A stretch of DNA of 64,000 bases from Dryobates pubescens (taxonomy: Eukaryota; Chordata; Aves; Piciformes; Picidae), in assembly GCF_014839835.1 (NCBI RefSeq), contig NC_071615.1, positions 18,981,001 through 19,045,000 on the forward strand, in the 5' to 3' direction. The translations under genes and the position numbers were made by a program. The stretch's first letter is position 1. Every line of letters starts with the position of its first letter. Shown in pieces: positions 56,111 to 64,000 of the stretch. The notes beneath the pieces are model-generated. The model ran no database searches. It had not been told where the DNA came from and saw only the letters and a program-made list of their open reading frames with translations.

Positions 56111-59100
56111 GCTCCCCAGTGCCTTGTACCTGCTGCGCTGCTCACAGGCCGACTTTCAGCCGTAGTGTCCCACCCGTTCAGCAGGGGGCAGGCAGCAAAG
56201 GCAAGCACAAGTGCTGCGTATTGCCAGGGCTCTGCTGCAGGGAGTTTTCCTGCTGTTGGAGACGTTCTGCTTAAGGGGAGAAGACAAATCCTTCATGCAG
56301 GGCCTTTAGGAAGGGAGGCGGAGGAGGGGAGTTAAATACAATGTGTGGGAAGTTCTGGGGTGCCAGCAGTGGGTGGCTTACTGCTAGTAAGAGTTTATTG
56401 TCTCTAATTGCTGTAATGAAGAGGGCTTATTGTGTGGTGAGCTCAGAGAGGGAATATTGCAGGACATGTGTCCCACCCTCTGCTCCATTCACTTATGGCT
56501 TGTGTCGAGCACACCTCAAGCATAAAGCCAGGAACGGGGTTTGTGTGCCCCTAGTCTGAGCTCCCAGAAGAGGAGGCAGGGCAGGGAGTGGCTTGAGAGC
56601 AGCCCTGAAGAAAGGCTTGGGGGTGCTGGGGGAGGAGAAGCTCAGCAGGAGCCAGCAGGGAGACCTTGCAGCCCAGAGAGCCAAGCAGAGCCTGGGCTGC
56701 AGCAAGAGAAGTGTGGCCAGCAGGGCCAGGGAGGGGATTCTGCCCCTCTGCTCCACTCTGCTGAGCCCACAGCTGCAGCTCTGGGGCCAGTTCTGGAGCC
56801 TCTGTGCCAGGAAGGATCTGGAGGGGCTGGAAGGTGTCCAGAGCAGGGCCAGGAGGAGGAGCAGAGGGCTGGAGCTGCTGTGAGCACAGCCTGAGAGAGT
56901 TGGGGTTGTGCAGGCTGGAGAGGAGAAGGCTCCCAGGAGACCTCATTGTGGCCTTCCAGGATCTGCAGGGGGCTGCAAGGGTGTCAGGGAGGGATAGGGG
57001 TCTGGGACACCTCTGAGGGGGGCAGGAATTAGGCCTGGGGCAGGGAGCCAGCAATGGGCACTGGCAGCCCAGAAGGCCAAGGGCAGCTGAGCTGAGCCTT
57101 CTGGGCTGCCAGTGCCCATTGCCAGAGGTGGAGGGAGAGGCTCCTGCCCCTCTGCTCTGGGGTGTCAGGGAGGGATAGGACTGGGGGGGATGGAGCAGAA
57201 CCAGAAGTGGGGAGATTGAGCTTGGCTGTGAGGAAGAAGTTGTTGCCCAGGAGGGTGGTGAGAGCCTGGCACAGGCTGCCCAGGGAGGTGGTGGAAGCCT
57301 CCTGCCTGGAGGTGTTTGCAGCCAGGCTGGAGGTGGCTGTGAGCAACCTGCTGCAGTGTGAGGTGTCCCTGGCCATGGCAGGGGGTTGGGGCTGGCTGAG
57401 CCTTGAGCTCCCTCCCAGCCCTGGCAGCTCTGTGATTCTGTGACTCAGTTTTGGAAGCAGTTTTGCAGGTGAGAGATTTGTGCTGCTTCTAAACATTGTT
57501 CCTTCCCTCATCCCCTGTCCAAGGCTCCCCAAGAAGCAGTCCAGGATGAGCTGGAGTGGTGCATTTCACAGCTAGAGAGAAACCCTTGCCTCAACCCAAC
57601 CTCAAAACAAGGTATGTTGGCCTCTTCCACAGTCTGCAGCCATGCTCTGGTCCTTACACAGCAGGCCTGGGTACTCCTCTGGTTCTTCTTTCCCATCTGT
57701 TGCCTGTTCTGGTGTTCTGTGGAATTTGTTGTGAACACAAACCAACAGAAAGCATTGAACTCCAAGAGCCACCTGGCTGGAAGCAGCTTTGGCTTTCATT
57801 CCTCTGCCACTCATTCTCCCCATTTGCTGTGTTCTTCCTCTGGTGTTCTCATTCTCCCACCTGATGGCTGGCTTGGTTCTGCTGCAGCCCTGCTTGTGTT
57901 TTCCAGGCTGGAGGAGATGCTGTGTCTGTGTGTCTGGCCCTTCAACACCAGCAGGTTTAGTTGTCTGCAGGTTGTTCCTCATTGTTTGGGTCACAAAAGA
58001 CAAAATCCTGTGTAAGGGATCCTCAGACACTTGGCTCTAGTCAGGCACTTGGCTGTAGTCAGTGCAGTCTGAAGTCTGATGTCCTGCTCCCACTGGATGC
58101 TACTGACTGGCATACAGAGATGGCTTGAGATTGAACACAGCCAAGTGCCAGGGGCTGCACCTTGGCCACAACAGCCCCAGGCAGAGCTGCAGGCTGGGGG
58201 CAGAGTGGCTGAGAGCAGCCAGGCAGAGAGGGACCTGGGGGTGCTGGGGGAGAGAAGCTGAACAGGAGCCAGCAGTGTGCCCAGGGGGCCAAGAAGGCCA
58301 AGGGCATCCTGGCCTGCAGCAGGTAGAGTGTGGCCAGCAGGAGCAGGGAAGTCCTTGTGCCCTGTGCTCAGCACTGCTCAGGCCACCCCTGGAGTCCTGT
58401 GTCCAGCTCTGGGCTCCTCAGCTCAAGAAGGACATTGAGAGACTTGAAGGTGTCCAGAGAAGGGCAACAAAGCTGGGGAGGGGTCTGGGGCACAGCCCTG
58501 GGAGGAGAGGCTGAGGGAGCTGGGGTTGCTTAGCCTGCAGAAGAGGAGGCTCAGGGGAGACCTTCTTGCTCTCTGCAACTCCCTGCAGGGAGTTGCAGGG
58601 AGGTTGGAGCCAGGTGGGGGTTGGGCTCTGCTCCCAGGCAGCCAGCAGCAGAACAAGAGGACACAGTCTCAAGCTGTGCCAGGGGAGGTTCAGGCTGGAG
58701 GGGAGGAGAAAGTTCTTCCCAGCAAGAGAGATTGGCCACTGGGCTGTGCTGCCCAGGGAGGTGGTGGAGTCCCCATCCCTGGAGGTGTTTAGGAAGAGCC
58801 TGGCTGAGGCCCTTGGTGCCATGGTTGAGTTGCTCAGATGGTGCTGGGGGAGAGGTTAGCCTTGATCTTGAAGGTCTTTTTCAACCTGGTTAATTCTGTG
58901 CCTCTGTGCAAACACAGCTGGCTCATTCAAAATGCAAGGGACAAGCTGAGAACCAGCAGAATTCCCACACCTGTGGCTTTGCAGACAGCAGCTTGCTAAG
59001 GGGATGTGTTTGGTCTCTCCTGAAGTACCTCCTGAGTGTGTGCTGGTGCCCCTGAGGCTGTAGCAGTGATTCCTACATGCCCACACACCGTGCTGGAGCA

Positions 59101-62100
59101 TCACACCATTTCCTTACAGCTGTATCTTTCTCAGTACCCAGTGTCCAGCAGCACTGGAAGGGAGGCAGGGGCTGAGCAGTGACAAGGCAAGCAGAGGCTG
59201 GGACCTGGCCAGAAAAGGGCCCATGTGAACAGTGCCTGACCCAGGAGAGCAGAGCAGTGCTGCTGATGGTAACCAGGCTCTGCCTGGAGTCCAGGATCAC
59301 CAGAGAAGTCTGCAGTGGTGAGGCAGATCCCAGCTTCAGCTGGGAATCCAAGCTCTGGATCAGTGGGGTACCTGGCTGCAGCAGTGCCATGCATGAGCTC
59401 TGCAGCTTAAAACAACTCCCAAGTGAGGGAGGGGAGAGGTCTCTCTGGAGCTTTTCCAGCCCTTTTGAACAGCTTTCCTTGCCAAGCAGGCCTTGAGTGC
59501 AGCCAGCTAAAGCCCTCGAAGAGGGAACTGTGTCCTTGGGCCCCTGACAGCCAGGTGCTGTGAAGATACACCCCACTGGTGTGTGGCATTTGGCCTCCAC
59601 TTGGGGGCTGGTACTGCTGACTCTCCATGGTCAGCCTGGATCTGGGGCTGAGCCACAGCAGCTCTGTCACCCAGTGCCCCCTCCCCAGCACTGAGGGAAA
59701 AAGGAGCCAGGACTGAAAACAGATGTAATGAAAGAACAAAAGTGATCCCAATGCCAGTGTAAAGGGCTTGAGGTTATCCTCAGCCCAGAGGTGTGCAGGA
59801 GAAGGAAGAGGAACAAGGTCAGAAGGAGCCCAAGGAGGAGGCTTCCCCTAGCCTCAGACCTCCATTTTTTACTGGGTGTGATGTCTCTGGTCTGGGATGC
59901 AGCTGGAGCCAACCTGGGCCAGCTGCCCTGGCTGGCTCCAAGCTGACCAAAGTTCTTCCCCTGGAGGTGTTTGCAGCCAGGCTGGAGGTGGCTGTTAGCA
60001 ACCTGCTGCAGTGTGAGGTGTCCCTGCCCATGGCAGGGGGTTGGGGCTGGCTGAGCCTTGAGCTCCCTTCCAAGCCTAACAGTGCTCTGACTGCATGAGA
60101 GCAGCCTGCAGCTCCTGGCTGGCCTGTGAGCCTCTCCCAGCAAAACCAGGGCACTAGCATGGGCCTCTGCATGGGATTTGCAAGACAGACCTTGTTTGGA
60201 GAGTCCTGGGGAGATGCCCTGCAGCCAGGAGAGGTGTGTGTGCCTGTTCCACAGGCTGCTCTGCTGCATGGAGCTGCTCTGTGTCTGCACCCTGGGAGCC
60301 CAGCACTGCCAGCCAGGGCACGTTTGGAGCTCCCAGGCCGAGGTGTTTGGAGAGCACTGCCACACAACAGAGCTTTGGGGACAATGTGCTCAGCAGCTGG
60401 GATTCCTCTTGAGGCCAGGCTGGGTCCTGTGAGAGTCCAGCAGGTGTCCTGCTTCTCAGGCTGTGCTCCTCAGCCAGCTGTTTTCCAGAGCAGAGACACC
60501 AAGGTGTGCTCTTGCCTTTGGCAGGTGCTCTGAGGGAAGGGTTGTTAAGCCCTGTGGTGGCCTCTGTGCCATCAGGAGTGCACTTGCTGCAGGGTAAGGT
60601 TCTCCCTGTGTGTGGTGAGGAGCTGGGATCTGTTTTGTTTCCCCTTGCAAACACTTCACAGTGTTTCAGCTTCCAGAAGCACTTGGGAGTGCTGCTCCAG
60701 TCGAATGCCAGTCATGGATTAGTCAGAGGTGGCATTAACACAGAACAGCTTCAGTCATCAGCCTCCCACAGGGTGGGTTGTGAGGCTCACCATAACCTGC
60801 TTCCTGTCTCTCTTGGTCTCTTCCTGAGTGCAGCAGAGGAGACACAGCACAGCCTCGAGGTCCTGGGCTCCCCTGAGATGCCTTTGGGGAGGAAGCAACA
60901 AGTGGTGAATCATGTGTTGGAAGATTATCATCTCAGGAGGGCTGGGGAGCAAGAGAGCATGGGGAGTGCAGGTGAGCTGGAAGTGTCCCCCCAGGGGGTG
61001 GTGGTCTTTGGGGTCACTTTCCTGTAGATTTCTCAGGCTGCAGTTTGTGACTGCATCACCTCTCTGCACTGCTGCCTCACAGAGTGGCCTGCAGTAGCAA
61101 TGGCAGCCCCAGAGCAGGGAACTGGCATGTGGAGAGAAATGTTCTTCTTGATCTCTTCTAGATGTGAACCCTGGTGATGTGGAAGGGCAGCAAAGCAGTG
61201 GAGAGGCTTCAGGTGGTGCAGGGGGTGGGAAACAGTCTGAGCAAAGCTCTGAAGCAAAGCCAGGCAGGTTCCCATCACCTGACAGTGGCTTCCAGTCTGA
61301 TTTTGCACCTTCTAAGACTGACCCAGAGGCAACTGGCACACCTTTGGAAGCAGTCCCTGGTGTCACTGATGCTGAGCAGGTACAAAACAGCTCCACTGAG
61401 CAGGAGAACTGGAATGGAGCTCTGAGTTCTGCTGCCCCTGGACAAGAACCCACATTGGCTTCCAACTCTGCTGTCCCAGCTGGAGACTGCCCTCTGGTGC
61501 AGTCAGCTGCAGCAAGCCAGCATACAGAGAGTGCTGCAGGTGATGCAGTGCTGGGTAAGCCAGCACAGATTTCAGCCTTGCAGAAGTCTGAGTGGACTCA
61601 AAGCACAGGTTGCACACCCAGACTGGGTGGGAACCACATCACATTGACGATCCCCCAGCCACAGCCAGCCACTGGACCTGAGGTGGGGACAGAGAAACTG
61701 ACAGCAGATGGAGCTGCCCAGAAGAAGAAGAAGAAGAAACAAAAACCATCTGCCAGTAAAAAGGAGGCAGAAAAAGCTGAGACCAACAAGAAAGCAAAAG
61801 CAGAAGCTAACAGAGGTCAAAAGAAAGATCCTTCCCAGCAGGCTGAGGCTCCCCAGGTACTTCAGTCTCCAGGGCCCCATAATGTAAAACCCTGCAGCAA
61901 GAGAGCAGCTCTGGGCAGTGTGACAGTCGGTGGCTCTGGCTGAAAGGCCAGGGGCTGGTTTCCTACAGCAGCTGCTGGGGAGTGGGAAGGAAGCAAAGGT
62001 CCTTCCTCGGCAGCCTTTGCTGTTGGTCCCCGGGGCAGCTCCCCGGGAGCCCAGCGCCGCCTGGTGGCTGCAGAGGGACTGCTCATGAGGGTGCTCAGCA

Positions 62101-63435
62101 GCAGGCCAAGGGGGAATGGTTTGAAGCTCTTCAGTGTGAGGGAGGTGAGACTGGAACAGGTTGCCCATGGAGGTTGTGGCTGCCTCCTCCCTGGGGGTGT
62201 TCAAGGCCAGGCTGGATGAGGCCTTGAGCAGCCAAGTCTAGTTGAGAGGGGTTCCTGTCGTTGGCAGGGAACTTCAAGTAGATGATCTTGAAGGTCCCTT
62301 CCAACCTAAGCCTTTCTATGGCCTTCTGTGATTTCTGTGACCCTTTCCAGCTGATGGAAGGAGAGAGCATGAGGGGTTTGTGGTTGCCTGTTACACACCA
62401 ATAAAGAATTGGCTCAGCCTCAGGGTGCAGCCCTGGTCCCTTCTCCTTTTCATTGTTAGTCAGCTGGCTTTGCTCAATGAGACTTGGCCTCCTCCACCCT
62501 CATGGGCTTCAGCTTCCTTCTCCTCACTCACTTCTGGCTGAGCAGGCACACAGGAGCTGAGATGCCAAGAGCTGGCTTCCAGTTGTGTCCATTGTGTGCA
62601 TTTTTGATTTGAGGTGTGTTGAGGATGCCCAAATGACTGGGGGGTGTTGTCCAGTTCTGGCCTTCCTAGTTCAAGAGAGACAGGCAACTGCTGGAGAGAC
62701 CTAGGGATCTTTAGCCTGGAAAAGACAAGACTGAGAGGGAACCTTCTCAGCAAGAAACAAAGGGAGGGTGGGGGGGACACAAGAGGCTGGGGCCAGTGGT
62801 GCCCAGGGACAGGACAAGGGGCACAAACTGGAGCCCAGGAGGTTCCATCTGAACATGAGAAACTTGCTTGGTGTGAGGGTGCTGGAGCCCTGGAGCAGTC
62901 TGCTCAGAGAGGTGGTGGAGATTCCAACCCCCCCTGGGCATTGTGCTCCTGGGCAAGCTGCTGTGGGAGCCCTGCTGGAGCTCCAGAGCTCCCTTCCAGC
63001 CCCTGCCATGCTGTGGCTCAATGAGAGGCAGGGGGCTTTTGTCAATGCTTATTCCTCCCATCTGGAAATGGATTTGACAGCTTCTGGCAGAGGCAAGGCC
63101 TTGGGCAGCATTGTCTGAATGGCAGCCAAACATTGAGTCCTTCCCTCAGGGGCAGTGAGCTGCAACTAAAGATTTGCCCAGGGCTTTCCTTTACCCAGTG
63201 CAGAACACTGCAGGGGAACAGTCAGGTCTGTGAAGTGATCAGCAGAAGATGGGATTTGGAGCAGCCCTGACTCTGCAGGTAGCCTTCACCCTGGGCAGCA
63301 GGTGCTGCTCTGGTTTTTGCATGACTCGTTTCCATCTTGTGCAGCAGCTGGATGAGCAGCTGTGGAAAGAGCTGGACTGGTGTGTGGAACAGCTGGAACT
63401 TGGCCTGAAGACCCAGAAATCAACTCCAAGGCAGG
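55913..63435 (+). CDS. C8orf33: UPF0488 family protein, C8orf33 homologue (5' part; continues past window)
   Basis: Exons read in phase: 55913-55921 (ATG GAG CGG), 57524-57611, 60834-60971, 61162-61856 and 63345-63435, all with GT-AG borders. They encode about 340 aa so far, and the gene runs off the right edge. Exon 5 encodes [17 protein letters not shown], very close to the human C8orf33 core ([17 protein letters not shown]). Just before it, exon 4 carries a lysine-rich stretch ([14 protein letters not shown]), which human C8orf33 also has in front of the core. Exons 2-3 encode a second, diverged copy: [11 protein letters not shown], then [17 protein letters not shown], which matches the human PLPRKRQLMHSLFGDYR. 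Exon 4 is otherwise low-complexity, acidic and serine-rich. Function is not established; a nuclear location is possible from the basic tract. The three-codon first exon is the least certain part. It follows a CpG island and its phase fits, but an in-frame upstream start cannot be excluded. Confidence 0.8.
56560..57445 (+). mobile_element. CR1 3' fragment carrying the 181-bp hairpin module
   Basis: ORF2 C-terminus remains, then the module (56980-57160) flanked by GGTGTCAGGGAGGGATAGG at 56980-56998 and 57161-57179, then 3' UTR and subfamily terminus. The inverted arms 57051-57077 and 57096-57122 are a perfect 27-bp pair with an 18-base loop. Arms and loop match the 40.5 kb module. It lies in intron 1 of the C8orf33-like gene and ends about 80 bases before exon 2. 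Confidence 0.92.
58110..58905 (+). mobile_element. CR1 3' fragment
   Basis: Starts at the ORF2 C-terminal part ([20 protein letters not shown]) and ends with GATCTTGAAGGTCTTTTTC. It lies in intron 2 of the C8orf33-like gene. Confidence 0.92.
58906..59950. other. Intron 2 of the C8orf33-like gene, nothing recognised
   Basis: About 1 kb without repeat family or supported exon. Confidence 0.4.
59955..60095 (+). mobile_element. CR1 3'-end scrap
   Basis: CCCCTGGAGGTGTTTGCAGC to GAGCTCCCTTCCAAGCCTAA. Confidence 0.82.
62095..62330 (+). mobile_element. CR1 3' end in intron 4 of the C8orf33-like gene
   Basis: GGGGGAATGGTTTGAAGCTC to GATCTTGAAGGTCCCTTCCA. Confidence 0.82.
62640..63020 (+). mobile_element. 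CR1 3' fragment in intron 4 of the C8orf33-like gene
   Basis: TTGTCCAGTTCTGGCCTTCC, then AGCCTGGAAAAGACAAGACT and 3' UTR remains to about 63015. Strongly degraded. Confidence 0.75.
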
Positions 63436-63454
63436 GTAATGGCTTCAATATTAT

Positions 63455-64000
63455 TGAATGTATTCAATATCTTCATTGATGATCTGGAGGAGGGCACTGA
63501 GTCCATCAGCAGTGAGTTTGCAGATGACACCAAGCTGGGGGCAGGAGTTGAGCTGTTAGAGGGGAGGAGAGCTCTGCAGAGGGACCTGGGCAGGCTGGGC
63601 AGAGGGGCAGAGGCCAAGGGCAGGGGATTGAACAAGGCTGAGTGCTGGCTTCTGCACTTTGGCCACAGCAACCCCAGGCAGAGCTACAGGCTGGGGGCAG
63701 AGTGGCTGAGAGCAGCCAGGCAGAGAGGGACCTGGGGGTAGTGGTTGTCAGCAGCTGAACAGGAGCCTGCAGTGTGCCCAGGGGGCCAGGAAGGCCAAGG
63801 GCATCCTGGCCTGCAGCAGGCAGAGTGTGGCCAGCAGGAGCAGGGAAGTCCTTGTGCCCTGTGCTCAGCACTGCTCAGGCCACCCCTGGAGTCCTGTGTC
63901 CAGCTCTGGGCTCCTCAGCTCAAGAAGGACATTGAGAGACTTGAAGGTGTCCAGAGAAGGGCAACAAAGCTGGGGAGGGGTCTGGGGCACAGCCCTGGGA
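63455..64000 (+). mobile_element. CR1 fragment, continues past window
   Basis: Begins inside the reverse-transcriptase region ([31 protein letters not shown]) about 20 bases after the exon 5 donor of the C8orf33-like gene. It runs to the window edge. Confidence 0.92.

Noticed and set aside
55110-56335. Long frames through the CpG island near 55.5 kb
   Set aside because: GC-rich, arginine/proline/alanine-rich in all frames. Only the short MER start that joins exon 2 in phase is kept.
1-64000. CRISPR arrays, operons, tRNA or rRNA genes
   Set aside because: The tandem arrays have no unique spacers and the DNA is vertebrate; no cloverleaf or rRNA sequence was recognised.

Overview
The window is bird nuclear DNA. 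Three things support this. Introns are GT-AG with vertebrate-type splice sites. The genes sit behind CpG islands. The dominant repeat is CR1, the main LINE of birds, with its octamer-like 3' tail repeats and 5'-truncated copies on both strands. By eye about 20 kb of the 64 kb (roughly 30%) is CR1. That is high for a bird and similar to what is reported for woodpecker or hoopoe relatives. The lineage is an inference; the CR1 richness is seen.

Three host genes lie on the + strand, with a large repeat-filled stretch before them. (1) 1-15.5 kb: no recognisable gene. It holds CR1 copies, a composite pentanucleotide microsatellite (7.17-7.59 kb), two small CpG-rich patches with promoter-like motifs (about 6.8 and 11.3 kb) and a 48-bp minisatellite (14.76-15.49 kb). 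(2) 15.5-33.76 kb: ATP6V0C, the V-ATPase c subunit, in three coding exons (154 aa). A palindromic CLEAR box lies in its promoter. Its intron 1 is 14.9 kb long and holds a nested CR1 with an intact 919-aa ORF2 and an approximately 45-bp minisatellite. (3) 33.8-43 kb: intergenic, mostly CR1 fragments. (4) 43-54.7 kb: AMDHD2, N-acetylglucosamine-6-phosphate deacetylase, in 11 coding exons (409 aa). All metal and catalytic residues are present. Three introns each carry a minisatellite, one intron has a GC-AG boundary, and one array repeats the exon 10 splice donor. (5) 55.4-64 kb: the first five exons of a C8orf33 (UPF0488) homologue. It carries one UPF0488-like segment in exons 2-3 and the start of a second in exon 5; the rest lies beyond the window.

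ATP6V0C and AMDHD2 are adjacent and co-oriented in human 16p13.3 as well, so this pair is conserved. The genes do not form one pathway. ATP6V0C acidifies lysosomes and Golgi. AMDHD2 recycles or limits amino-sugar flux opposite the hexosamine pathway. The third protein has no established function. The most unusual features are the doubled UPF0488 segment, the splice-donor-copying minisatellite, the GC-AG intron filled by a higher-order repeat, and a 181-bp foldback module identical in its hairpin at two CR1 copies in opposite orientations.
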